64,000 nucleotides of DNA from Flavicella sp963932955 (GTDB lineage Bacteria > Bacteroidota > Bacteroidia > Flavobacteriales > Flavobacteriaceae), in the NCBI GenBank assembly GCA_963932955.1, contig CAWVRK010000001.1, positions 160,752-224,751 of the forward strand. Direction: 5' to 3'. This document shows, piece after piece, positions 53,963-62,444 of this stretch (position 1 is its first letter; each line of letters starts with the position of its first letter). The notes beneath the pieces are model-generated. The model was not told the origin of the DNA and ran no database searches. It saw nothing but the letters and a program-made list of their open reading frames with translations. The position numbers and the translations under genes were made by a program.

Positions 53963-56479
53963 TTAGGACTCCCACAATTCGGGCATTTTTTGTGTCCTTA
54001 AAGGCACAAAATTTAGGTTTTCATCGATGGCATCTGAATTTACAAAGTGACTGTACCTGTTTTGAATTTCAATGTTTTCAATCGCTTCTTTCCACTCGCA
54101 TTTGTAGGTGTCTACCAATGCGTGCATCTGCCGATCCAAATCTTCACAAATCGCTAAAGAATCTTGGATAATGACCTCTTTTAGATAGTCAATTCCTCCG
54201 TCTAATTTTTCCAACCATGCGGCAGTACGCATCAAAGGCAAGGCTGTTTTGATATAAAACATCAAAAAACGATCGATATAAGTCACTACCGTTTTGTTGT
54301 CTATTTTTTCTGCTAGCAATTCTGCATGCCTTGGGTTGGCCCCTCCATTTCCACCTACATACAAATTCCATCCTCCTTCTACTGCAATGATTCCAAAATC
54401 TTTGCACCGGGCTTCGGCACATTCACGGATACAACCGGAAACACCGCCTTTGATTTTGTGTGGAGAGCGGATTCCCTTGTAGCGGTTTTCCAACTCAATG
54501 GCAAAACTAACACTCTCATCCATGCCGTAGCGGCACCAAGTAGAGCCTACACAGCTTTTGACCGTTCGCAGAGACTTTCCATAAGCATGGCCGCTTTCAA
54601 AACCTTCTGCAATCAATTCTTTCCAAATTGAAGGCAGCTGGTCCAAACGAGCGCCAAACATATCAATTCGTTGGCCACCCGTAATTTTTGTATACAAATC
54701 GTATTTGGCAGCAATCTCACCGATAACGATCAATTGTTTGGGGGTGATTTCTCCACCTGCAACCCGGGGAACTACCGAATAAGTTCCATTTCTTTGGATG
54801 TTGGCCAAAAAGCGGTCGTTGGAATCTTGTATGGTTTCTTGTTTGTTGGCTGTTTCGTTGTAAATACTCGCAAACAAGGAAGCCAAAGCGGGTTTGCAAG
54901 TTTCACATCCCGTTCCTTTTCCATGGCTTTCTAGTATGGCATCGTAGGTTTTGATTTCTTTGAGCTGTATGATGTCATAGAGTTCTTGTCTGGAGTAATC
55001 AAAGTGCTCACAAAGGGATTCTTTGACTACTTTTCCCGCCGCTTTCAAGGTCTCTTTTAAAAGATCATCTACCATGGGCTTGCAACCTCCACATCCCGTG
55101 GTGGCTTTGGTCTCTGCTGCCAAATCTTTGAGGGTTTCTACACCAGCAGCTACTTGGCAACAAATCGCTCCTTTGGTGACTGCTTCACAGGAACAAACCA
55201 CTGCCGTGTCTGGCAAGTCCAATACGGAACCGAAGGATGCAGCTCCCTCGCCGCGGGATCCTAAGATCAAATCTTCTGGATTTTCCGGCAAGGGCATGGC
55301 ATTCTGATAGAGTTGCAACAAGTTGTTGTAGTCGCTTGCATCTCCCACAAGAATTCCTCCGAGCAATCGGGTGCCGTCTGTGGATACGTTGATTCGTTTG
55401 TAAAGTCCTTTGAATTTATTTTCAAAAACAATGGCATGTGCCTTTTCTTCGGAAGCAAAGGGATCTCCAAAGCTCGCCACATCCACCCCGATCAATTTCA
55501 ATTTGGTGGACATGTCTATTTCTGCAGACATTAAGGATTCGGTGTTTCCGAGGATTTGATTGACAGCAACTTCAGCCATCTCATATCCCGGGGCAACCAG
55601 TCCGTAAATCATTTGATTGTACAAAGCGACTTCTCCAATGGCAAATATACAGGGGTCCGAGGTTCTAAGTGCATTGTCTACAACTATGCCTCCCCGTGTG
55701 CCCATTTCCAAGCCACAGGTTTTTCCCAACTCATCTCTTGGGCGAATTCCTGCAGAAACGACTAACATTTCGACGTCTAACATGTCGTCTTCTCCAAATT
55801 CCATTCCGGTAATATGGTCGGCTCCTAAAATCTGGTTGGTGGCTTTGTTCAAATGAATGTGAATTCCCAAAGATTCTAATTTGGATTGCAGAATGTTGCT
55901 CCCCTCCGTGTCCAATTGCCGGGGCATCAATTTGGGTGCAAATTCAACGACATGTGGCTCTAAACCCATGTCCAAAACTGCTTTTGCAGCTTCTAAGCCC
56001 AAGAGTCCTCCTCCCAAAACTGCCGCTTTTTTTGGCAAGCCGTCAGAGATCAATGTTTTTGCATAGGCCAAAGTCTCCTCTAAATCTTCAATGGTTCGGT
56101 ATACAAAAACGCCTTTCTTTTCGACTCCTTTGATGGGAGGCACAAAAGCAGAAGATCCCGTGGCAAGCACAATCAGGTCGTATGCATAGGTTTTTTCGCT
56201 GAGGGTGGTAACGGTCTTTGTAGTTCTGTGGATATCCGTTACCCGTTCGTCAGTAATCAATTCGATTCCGTGTGTTTCGTACCAAGATCTCGGCGCTAGC
56301 TCCAACGCTTTTGCATCTTCATTTTCAAAAAAAGCACTCAAATGAACTCGGTCGTATGCAGGTCTTGGTTCTTCACCAAAGACCACTAATTTGAAGGCAT
56401 CTGCTGGAGCTTTTGAAACAAATTTTTCACAAAATTTGTAGCCAACCATTCCATTTCCAATCACCAAAATCGTCTTCAT
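53963..56479 (-). CDS. nirB: Assimilatory nitrite reductase large subunit NirB
   Basis: An 838-residue cytosolic enzyme reducing nitrite to ammonium. Order: FAD/NAD domain with GNGMVGYKFCEKF and AVLGGGLLGLEAAK; two BFD-type 2Fe-2S regions (CSCEAVTKG with TTGCGGCKP, and a second ending GTGCETCKP); and the siroheme/4Fe-4S part with CVGSTWC (C-x5-C) and CIREC (C-x3-C). All cofactor cysteines are intact. First gene of nirB-nirD-DUF4202, with a TACGTA operator in its promoter. Confidence 0.97.
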   Translation of the reverse strand: MKTILVIGNGMVGYKFCEKFVSKAPADAFKLVVFGEEPRPAYDRVHLSAFFENEDAKALELAPRSWYETHGIELITDERVTDIHRTTKTVTTLSEKTYAYDLIVLATGSSAFVPPIKGVEKKGVFVYRTIEDLEETLAYAKTLISDGLPKKAAVLGGGLLGLEAAKAVLDMGLEPHVVEFAPKLMPRQLDTEGSNILQSKLESLGIHIHLNKATNQILGADHITGMEFGEDDMLDVEMLVVSAGIRPRDELGKTCGLEMGTRGGIVVDNALRTSDPCIFAIGEVALYNQMIYGLVAPGYEMAEVAVNQILGNTESLMSAEIDMSTKLKLIGVDVASFGDPFASEEKAHAIVFENKFKGLYKRINVSTDGTRLLGGILVGDASDYNNLLQLYQNAMPLPENPEDLILGSRGEGAASFGSVLDLPDTAVVCSCEAVTKGAICCQVAAGVETLKDLAAETKATTGCGGCKPMVDDLLKETLKAAGKVVKESLCEHFDYSRQELYDIIQLKEIKTYDAILESHGKGTGCETCKPALASLFASIYNETANKQETIQDSNDRFLANIQRNGTYSVVPRVAGGEITPKQLIVIGEIAAKYDLYTKITGGQRIDMFGARLDQLPSIWKELIAEGFESGHAYGKSLRTVKSCVGSTWCRYGMDESVSFAIELENRYKGIRSPHKIKGGVSGCIRECAEARCKDFGIIAVEGGWNLYVGGNGGANPRHAELLAEKIDNKTVVTYIDRFLMFYIKTALPLMRTAAWLEKLDGGIDYLKEVIIQDSLAICEDLDRQMHALVDTYKCEWKEAIENIEIQNRYSHFVNSDAIDENLNFVPLRTQKMPELWES

Positions 56480-56506
56480 AATACGTAGTTTTATCTGTTT
56501 CTACGG

Positions 56507-56538
56507 CAAAAATAATCTATTTTACGTATATATACGTA
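56507..56538 (-). promoter_or_regulatory. nirB promoter with a 16-bp TACGTA palindrome
   Basis: The -7 box TATTTTTG (minus, 56514-56507) lies 28 bases before the nirB ATG. Centred 20 bases upstream is the perfect palindrome TACGTATATATACGTA (56523-56538), in place of a -33 box. Another TACGTA sits in the leader at 56482-56487. The absence of a -33 box fits an activator-dependent promoter. Confidence 0.65.
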
Positions 56539-56589
56539 TCTTTTGGGTTGCAAAATCTAGGAATGATGGCATTATTATCTCTTTATTAA

Positions 56590-56992
56590 AAAAAAACCCT
56601 AAAAATTGACATCTCCTTCAAAAAAGAATTGATAATTACTAAAACCATATCCAAACATGTTGTAAAAGCAGTTTACACTGGACCTGTTTGGAAAAAAATA
56701 CAGGAGTTTTTTGTGCCGCCCCGCTCTGTTTTTAATTCCCGTACTGCATCCTAAATAGATGAATTCTACGAACAAACAACATTCGTAAAAATACTTCAAT
56801 CCAAGATATCATCTACAACGAATTGAACATTTCAAGAAATCGGACAACAGAACTCCCCCAATTTTTTCGTATTTCTACCAAATCGAATACACCCCAATTA
56901 TTGAAAAGCAATTGAACACAACCGAACTCTTAGAGGTGGCTGTGTTTAATAAATTATTTGAAGAGTCAATTAAGAAGAAAATCTTTGGATAA
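56590..56992 (+). pseudogene. Possible decayed gene between nirB and the first regulator
   Basis: No intact start. One frame reads from 56590 (KIDISFKKELIITKTISK...) through a TAA at 56752-56754 and on to a TGA at 56824-56826. The adjacent frame then stays open from 56789 to a TAA at 56990-56992 (for example NTTELLEVAVFNKLFEESI). Codon choice looks coding-like, suggesting a gene with one nonsense and one frameshift change. I do not recognise the family, and chance open frames remain possible. Confidence 0.35.
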
Positions 56993-57037
56993 AAATCAAG
57001 TCAGGGAGGTTTTAAACTACGTATTGTCATAAAAAAT

Positions 57038-57053
57038 TAAGTATTTATACGTA
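57038..57053 (+). promoter_or_regulatory. Second TACGTA-type operator, before the first Crp/Fnr gene
   Basis: TAAGTATTTATACGTA matches the nirB palindrome at 14 of 16 positions, with one change in the five-base half-sites (TAAGT for TACGT). A further TACGTA lies exactly 30 bases before its right half (57018-57023). The site takes the place of a -33 box. Confidence 0.6.
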
Positions 57054-57070
57054 TATTTAGAAATTTATGC

Positions 57071-57078
57071 TAATTTTG
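57071..57078 (+). promoter_or_regulatory. -7 box of the first Crp/Fnr gene
   Basis: TAATTTTG, 32 bases before the ATG at 57111. No TTTG at the right spacing, so activation or autoregulation through the adjacent operator is plausible. Confidence 0.6.
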
Positions 57079-57110
57079 CAAGTGTATGTTGTCCAATTAA
57101 ATCTACAATT

Positions 57111-57815
57111 ATGACAGACTGTTTTGCTTGTGAAAATACCAATTGCCTGATCAAAAAGAACCTTAAAAACCCAAAGATAGAAAAGTACATTGTTGAAAAG
57201 CACAACATAAAATGTAAAAAAGCACAACAATTTATCATGGAAGGAGCTCCAGCTCACGGCCTTTTTTTTGTTAGAAAAGGACAAGTAAAAGTGGTAAAGA
57301 CCGGTATTTATGGAAGGGAACAAATTGTGCGGTTTGCCCATGATGGAGAAATCATCGGGCATCGTGGTTTTGGCGCTGGAAAAAATTACCCCATTGGAGC
57401 CCTCGCCATCAAAGAAACCTTTTTGTGTAACTTCACCAATGAAGTAATGGTAAAAATGCTGCGTGACGTTCCTGAATTGACCTTTGACATGATGTTATTT
57501 TATTCTGAAGAGCTGAACCGCTCCGAAACAAAAGTGCGAAAATTTGCACAAATGACCGTTCGAGAAAAGGTGATTGACTCCTTTTTATACATCAACAGGA
57601 AGTTTGGACAGTCAGAAGATGGACTCTTCAACATCCAACTTCCTAGAAAAGATTTTGCCGACTTTGCAGGGACTACAGAAGAACAGGTGATTCGAATCAT
57701 CTCCAGTCTCAAAAAAGAAAACCTCCTCAAGTCCAAAGGGAAAAAAATTGGCATCGCAGACATCTCTCTGTTAAAAAAAGAGATTTCCGAACACAATTAC
57801 TTTTTGGATAGCTAA
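57111..57815 (+). CDS. Crp/Fnr family regulator 1, Cys-rich (probable Fe-S sensor)
   Basis: A 234-residue regulator. N-terminal Cys4, Cys7 and Cys12 (CFACENTNC), Cys35 and Cys106 (FLCNF) are all kept in the paralog that follows. The cyclic-nucleotide-like barrel (about 35-125), dimer helix and winged HTH (TTEEQVIRIISSLKK, about 188-202) follow. The CxxC-x4-C plus a distant Cys resembles the FNR 4Fe-4S site, so oxygen or nitric oxide sensing is possible. It diverges from nirB and probably controls nitrogen assimilation genes. Confidence 0.88.
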   Translation: MTDCFACENTNCLIKKNLKNPKIEKYIVEKHNIKCKKAQQFIMEGAPAHGLFFVRKGQVKVVKTGIYGREQIVRFAHDGEIIGHRGFGAGKNYPIGALAIKETFLCNFTNEVMVKMLRDVPELTFDMMLFYSEELNRSETKVRKFAQMTVREKVIDSFLYINRKFGQSEDGLFNIQLPRKDFADFAGTTEEQVIRIISSLKKENLLKSKGKKIGIADISLLKKEISEHNYFLDS

Positions 57816-57825
57816 GGCTTCATAT

Positions 57826-57843
57826 CTGCCAAAAGGCAGTTTT
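57826..57843 (+). terminator. Weak terminator between the two Crp/Fnr genes
   Basis: CTGCC, loop AAAA, GGCAG and TTTT, 10 bases after the stop of regulator 1. The 5-bp stem is short, so read-through is likely. Confidence 0.45.
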
Positions 57844-57906
57844 ATGTATGCTGTAAAAGGATTTTTTACGCGGTGTATTTGCATGTAATATACCTTTCTT
57901 ATCTGC

Positions 57907-57914
57907 TAACTTTG
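57907..57914 (+). promoter_or_regulatory. -7 box of the second Crp/Fnr gene
   Basis: TAACTTTG about 90 bases before the ATG. The nearest TTTG is 25 bases upstream, longer than usual. The inverted repeat GTAAAA/TTTTAC near 57853-57869 lies further up. Confidence 0.45.
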
Positions 57915-58001
57915 TAAACGTGAATCTATCAAAATAGTGGAAAAACCCCAATTGAGCAAAAGACACAAAAAACGCCAACAAAACAAACAAACTCCTTCCA
58001 A

Positions 58002-58706
58002 ATGGCCGACTGTATTACTTGTAAAAATAAAAACTGTTTGATCAACAAAAACAGTAGCGACCCAAGACTCGCAGATTTTTTAAAAAACAAACACACCATT
58101 AGATGTAAGAAATCACAACAATTTATTATGGAAGGCACGCCTGCACATGGTTTGTTTTTTGCCTACGAAGGAAAAGTCAAAGTCGTTAAAACAGGTGTCA
58201 ACGACAGAGAACAAATTGTCCGATTTGCGAAAGACGGAGAAATCATTGGGCATCGCGGAGGCTTTGGTTCGTCAAAATACTATTCCATTTCTGCACAGGC
58301 TTTAGAAGATTCAACACTCTGTTACTTCTCAAAAGAAGATTTGAAAAACATCCTTTTAAACATTCCTAAACTGACATTTGATTTTATGCTCTTTTACGCA
58401 GACGAATTGAGTGAAAGCGAAACACGAGTGCGTAAATTAGCGCAAATGTCCGTAAAAGAACGCGTGATTGATACGCTTTTGTTTATGGACACAAAGTTTG
58501 GATCTACAGACCACCTGCTGAATATCAGCCTTAGCAGGAAAGATTACGCTGATTATTCAGGCACTACAGAAGAACAAGTAATCCGAATCTTATCTACCCT
58601 AAAAAAAGAGGGCTTGCTCAATGCAAAAGGGAGAAAATTAGGCATCTTGGATTTTGAGACACTTCAAAACGAAATTTCAAAACACACCTTTTCACCCAAC
58701 AGCTAA
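58002..58706 (+). CDS. Crp/Fnr family regulator 2, tandem paralog of the previous gene
   Basis: 234 residues, collinear with regulator 1 and more than half identical by eye. Cys4, Cys7, Cys12, Cys35 and Cys107 are conserved (CITCKNKNC; TLCYF). The recognition helix TTEEQVIRILSTLKK differs by two residues from its neighbour, so both probably bind the same DNA sequence. Different sensor parts with one shared site, or heterodimers, would allow graded control. Confidence 0.88.
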   Translation: MADCITCKNKNCLINKNSSDPRLADFLKNKHTIRCKKSQQFIMEGTPAHGLFFAYEGKVKVVKTGVNDREQIVRFAKDGEIIGHRGGFGSSKYYSISAQALEDSTLCYFSKEDLKNILLNIPKLTFDFMLFYADELSESETRVRKLAQMSVKERVIDTLLFMDTKFGSTDHLLNISLSRKDYADYSGTTEEQVIRILSTLKKEGLLNAKGRKLGILDFETLQNEISKHTFSPNS

Positions 58707-58728
58707 CCCAACACGCTGTGATTCAAAG

Positions 58729-58757
58729 AGCAACCAATCTCTAGGTTGCTTTTTTTT
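58729..58757 (+). terminator. Terminator after the second Crp/Fnr gene
   Basis: AGCAACC (58729-58735), 8-base loop, GGTTGCT and seven further T. A second small hairpin (CTGC/GCAG then TTTTTT) follows at 58777-58796. Confidence 0.8.
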
Positions 58758-58878
58758 GGCAAGCGGTAAGAATTTCCTGCTATAAAGCAGTTTTTTACTT
58801 GTAAATATTCTCTTTTAAAACCGTTTAAAAACTTGTTCTACACTATGAATACCCACTCTTTAAAACAAAAGGCCCCTT

Positions 58879-58886
58879 TATATTTG
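58879..58886 (+). promoter_or_regulatory. -7 box of the nitrate transporter operon
   Basis: TATATTTG, 62 bases before the ATG of the binding protein, with no TTTG at -33. No TACGTA copy is visible here. Confidence 0.5.
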
Positions 58887-58947
58887 TACCATTCACAACA
58901 ACGAAACAAACACCTCCTAAGGGAGGGGAATCTTTAAAACAATTTCT

Positions 58948-60321
58948 ATGAAAACAACAACTCTAAAAATCACTTTGTTTGCCTCTTTGCTGTTCGCAAT
59001 CGCATGTGGTGAAAAAGCGACAAAGAAAAAAACAGAAGATAAAACGACGCCTGTCGTTACATCCTCTTTGGAAATCGAAAAACCCCAATTGACCTTTGGC
59101 TTTATCAAATTGACAGACATGGCGCCTCTTGCCATCGCAAAAGAAAAAGGTTTCTTTGAAGAAGAAGGTCTTTTTGTATCCGTGGAAGCACAATCCAATT
59201 GGAAAAATATTTTAGACCGGGTCATTGACGGACAACTAGACGGATCGCATATGTTGGCAGGACAACCCATCGCTGCTGGAGCTGGTTTCGGTCGTCAAGC
59301 AGACTTGGTTACCCCATTTTCAATGGACTTGAACGGAAATGGAATCACGGTTTCCAACGATGTGTGGTCCATGATGAAACCAAACATCCCAACGGGAGCG
59401 GACGGAAAACCTGTACACCCCATCAAAGCGGAAACATTGAAACCCGCTATCAAAGCCTACAATGAAAAAGGAAACGCCTTTAAAATGGGAATGGTATTCC
59501 CTGTATCTACACACAATTACGAAATCCGTTACTGGCTTGCTGCTGATGGCATCCACCCAGGAATGTACACCAAAGAAAACATCCAAGGACAAGTAGATGC
59601 AGAAGTCTTACTTTCTGTAACCCCTCCGCCACAAATGCCTGCAACTCTTGAAGCGGGTACCATTTATGGATACTGTGTAGGAGAACCTTGGAACCAACAA
59701 GCCGTTTTCAAAGGCATTGGTGTGCCTGTAGTAACAAATTACGACATCTGGAAAAACAATCCAGAAAAAGTATTTGTAATGACCAAAAAATTTGTAGATC
59801 AGTACCCAAACACCGCAGTTGCTGTCACAAAAGCACTGATCCGAGCAGGAAAATGGCTGGACACTCCAGGCAACAGATCAGAGGCAGTAAAAATACTATC
59901 TATGTCTCAATATGTAGGAGCTGATGAAGTGGTCTTGGCCAACTCGATGACAGGTACCTTTGAATTTGAAAAAGGAGACAAACGATCCATGCCTGATTTC
60001 AACGTATTTTACCGATACAACGCCACCTACCCCTTCTACTCTGACGGAGTTTGGTTCTTAACTCAAATGAGAAGATGGGGACAAATACCCGATGCAAAAC
60101 CTGCGGAGTGGTACGGAGAAAAAATCAAGGACATCTACCGACCTGACATTTGGACCAAAGCAGCAAAAATATTGGCTGCTGAAGGAAAAATCCCAGCGAC
60201 TGACATCCCAGAAACAGACGGATACAAACCAGCTACAACAGACTTTATCGATGGAAAAACCTACGATGCCAAAGACCCAATCGGTTACATCAATAGTTTT
60301 AAAATCGGAAACAAAGACTAA
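58948..60321 (+). CDS. nrtA: Nitrate/nitrite ABC transporter substrate-binding lipoprotein (NrtA family)
   Basis: A 457-residue lipoprotein: the signal ends FAIAC near residue 20. The body is of the NrtA/CmpA type, with FIKLTDMAPLAIAKEKGFFE, LDGSHMLAGQP and VLLSVTPPPQMPATLEAG. In cyanobacterial homologs it binds nitrate, nitrite or bicarbonate in the periplasm. Position next to nirBD and the permease and ATPase genes supports nitrate or nitrite. A hairpin separates it from nrtB. Confidence 0.92.
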   Translation: MKTTTLKITLFASLLFAIACGEKATKKKTEDKTTPVVTSSLEIEKPQLTFGFIKLTDMAPLAIAKEKGFFEEEGLFVSVEAQSNWKNILDRVIDGQLDGSHMLAGQPIAAGAGFGRQADLVTPFSMDLNGNGITVSNDVWSMMKPNIPTGADGKPVHPIKAETLKPAIKAYNEKGNAFKMGMVFPVSTHNYEIRYWLAADGIHPGMYTKENIQGQVDAEVLLSVTPPPQMPATLEAGTIYGYCVGEPWNQQAVFKGIGVPVVTNYDIWKNNPEKVFVMTKKFVDQYPNTAVAVTKALIRAGKWLDTPGNRSEAVKILSMSQYVGADEVVLANSMTGTFEFEKGDKRSMPDFNVFYRYNATYPFYSDGVWFLTQMRRWGQIPDAKPAEWYGEKIKDIYRPDIWTKAAKILAAEGKIPATDIPETDGYKPATTDFIDGKTYDAKDPIGYINSFKIGNKD

Positions 60322-60384
60322 GACCTCTTAAAAGGTTTTTAAAGAGAAGCCAAAACAGGTCAAAGAATTCAAAGAAAGTTAAAA

Positions 60385-60420
60385 AGGAGCACTTGATGGT
60401 TCATACAAGTGCTCCTCTTT
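60385..60420 (+). terminator. Stem-loop between nrtA and nrtB (partial terminator or 3'-end protector)
   Basis: An 11-bp stem, AGGAGCACTTG (60385-60395) with CAAGTGCTCCT (60406-60416), 10-base loop, then CTTT. The short U-run suggests partial read-through, which would make more binding protein than permease. Confidence 0.6.
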
Positions 60421-60467
60421 GACAAAAAAACTCCTTAAGAGACAACACCAAACAAACGCTTACAAAA

Positions 60468-61568
60468 ATGAAAGATGCCATCTTACGTACATTTCGCTTT
60501 CTCGGACTAGGTTTTTTAGAACCAGTCGTCCGTTTGGCTGCTGGAGAAGACTCCAAAAAAAACACAATCGAAATTTTAAAAAAAATTGTGGCGCCCATTG
60601 CTTCCATTCTCTTATTCTTAGGAGTTTGGTACACCGGATCCAAATCGCTGTACAATACTGAAGCCAACTACACTATAGAAAAAGCACTCAGAGAACAAGG
60701 TCAAGTAGAAGCAGACAACGTAAAAGCCTGCATCGAATCTGGAGACCTTAGCTGCCAGCCCAACACCTTGCCGTCACCGAGCCAAGTTTGGGCATCTTAC
60801 AAACTTCTTTTAAAGGACCACAACACAATTGCAGCTGACAAAAAAGCCTTCAAATTGAGAACTGCTGCTCTCAACGAGAAGCGAGTCGCTCAGGGAAAAG
60901 AACCGATTGTATACACAGGGAGACCCTCTTTTGTAGATCAAATCAAAACGAGTATCAAAACCGTATTTGCGGGATTTCTATTGGCTCTTTTGATCGCCAC
61001 CCCTATTGGGATCATCATCGGCTTGAGTGAAACGCTGCGAACTTCTTTCAATTGGCTGATTCAAATCCTCAAACCGGTATCCCCAGTGGTTTGGTTGTTG
61101 TTGGTTTTTATGATTGTAAAAACCATGACCAAAGATGCAACTGGAGACACTTCTTTTATCATCTCCTTTATCAGTGTTGGTCTGTGTTCTATGTGGGCCA
61201 CCCTGGTCAATACCGCCATGGGAGTTTCCTCTGTAGACAAAGATTATATCAATGTCGCCAAAGTATTGAAACTCGGCGCACTGCAAAAAATATTTAAGGT
61301 CATTCTACCCGCTTCTTTGCCCTTGATTTTCACAGGGCTTCGCATTACGCTTTCTGTTGCTTGGATGGTCTTGATTGCCATCGAATTGCTCGCACAAAGT
61401 CCCGGATTGGGTTCTTTTGTTTGGGAAGAATTTCAAAATGGCGCCAACGACTCCAATTCAAAAATCATTGTCGCCATGTTTGTCATCGGATTCATCGGCT
61501 TCTTATTGGATCGGATCATGTTGACCATTCAAAAATTTATTTCGTTTGACAAAAATGAAGGAATTTAA
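60468..61568 (+). CDS. nrtB: Nitrate/nitrite ABC transporter permease (NrtB family)
   Basis: A 366-residue permease. After a first helix (about 40-60) comes a polar stretch of about 90 residues (65-150), longer than in NrtB of cyanobacteria, then the BPD_transp_1 core with the EAA-like loop VDKDYINVAKVLKLGA (near residue 260). It forms the channel with the two ATPases. Confidence 0.92.
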   Translation: MKDAILRTFRFLGLGFLEPVVRLAAGEDSKKNTIEILKKIVAPIASILLFLGVWYTGSKSLYNTEANYTIEKALREQGQVEADNVKACIESGDLSCQPNTLPSPSQVWASYKLLLKDHNTIAADKKAFKLRTAALNEKRVAQGKEPIVYTGRPSFVDQIKTSIKTVFAGFLLALLIATPIGIIIGLSETLRTSFNWLIQILKPVSPVVWLLLVFMIVKTMTKDATGDTSFIISFISVGLCSMWATLVNTAMGVSSVDKDYINVAKVLKLGALQKIFKVILPASLPLIFTGLRITLSVAWMVLIAIELLAQSPGLGSFVWEEFQNGANDSNSKIIVAMFVIGFIGFLLDRIMLTIQKFISFDKNEGI

Positions 61569-61598
61569 ACAAGCGTTTCAATAAAAAAATCAATAAAA

Positions 61599-62444
61599 AT
61601 GGCCTATTTAGAACTTAACAACGTCTCAAAAACCTTTGGCACTGGAGACAGCACTACCCATGTTTTGGACAAGATCAACCTGCACATAGAAGAAGGAGAA
61701 TTTGTCGCCATTGTAGGGTTTACAGGAAGTGGAAAAACAACCTTGGTCAATTTGATCAACGGCCTCGACACCCCAACAAGCGGGGAAGTCTTGTTCAAAG
61801 GAAAACCCGTCAGGGGCACAAGCCATGAAAGGGGAGTGATTTTTCAAAATTACTCGCTCTTGCCCTGGCTTACCGTATACCAAAATGTCGAAATGGCCGT
61901 CAAAGAAGCCTTTCCAAATGAGACCAAAGCATTTCGAGACACACGAATCAAAGAATACATAGACCTCGTGAGTCTTTCTCCGGCCATCAACAAAAGACCC
62001 AAAGAACTTTCCGGTGGAATGCGGCAACGGGTATCGGTCGCAAGAGCCCTCTCAATGGACCCCGAAATGATTTTAATGGACGAGCCCTTGGGTGCCTTAG
62101 ACGCCTTGACGCGGGGCAATCTTCAAGACGAAATTTTAAACATTTGGAACAAAAACAAACGCACCGCTTTGTTGATTACCAACGATGTGGACGAGGGCCT
62201 TTACATGGCAGACAGAATCATCCCATTGCGTCCAGGCCCCAATGCCACCTTGGGTCCTGAATTTAAGATAGACATCGAAAGACCGAGAGACAAAGCCGCT
62301 TTGAACGACAGTGAGGAATACAAAAAAACAAGAAATGCCCTCATTGAATATTTGATGGACATCGGAAGCGAACGGTCTTCCAACACACAAAACTTATACA
62401 AATTGCCCGATTTACAACCCAAAGACTTGCGATGGGATTTTTAG
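61599..62444 (+). CDS. nrtC: Nitrate/nitrite ABC transporter ATPase (NrtC-like, no binding-protein domain)
   Basis: A 281-residue ATPase with Walker A GFTGSGKTT (near residue 40), signature LSGGMRQR and Walker B MILMDEPLG. The H-loop reads TNDVDEG: the switch His is Asn. Cyanobacterial NrtC carries an extra NrtA-like domain which is absent here. It may overlap nrtD by 13 bases. Confidence 0.92.
   Translation: MAYLELNNVSKTFGTGDSTTHVLDKINLHIEEGEFVAIVGFTGSGKTTLVNLINGLDTPTSGEVLFKGKPVRGTSHERGVIFQNYSLLPWLTVYQNVEMAVKEAFPNETKAFRDTRIKEYIDLVSLSPAINKRPKELSGGMRQRVSVARALSMDPEMILMDEPLGALDALTRGNLQDEILNIWNKNKRTALLITNDVDEGLYMADRIIPLRPGPNATLGPEFKIDIERPRDKAALNDSEEYKKTRNALIEYLMDIGSERSSNTQNLYKLPDLQPKDLRWDF

Noticed and set aside
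56599..56799. 66-residue minus-strand ORF between nirB and the regulators
   Set aside because: Poor codon pattern and no recognisable feature; the plus-strand frames look more coding-like.
60484..60489. TACGTA inside the start of nrtB
   Set aside because: A single copy inside coding sequence without a palindromic partner or promoter.
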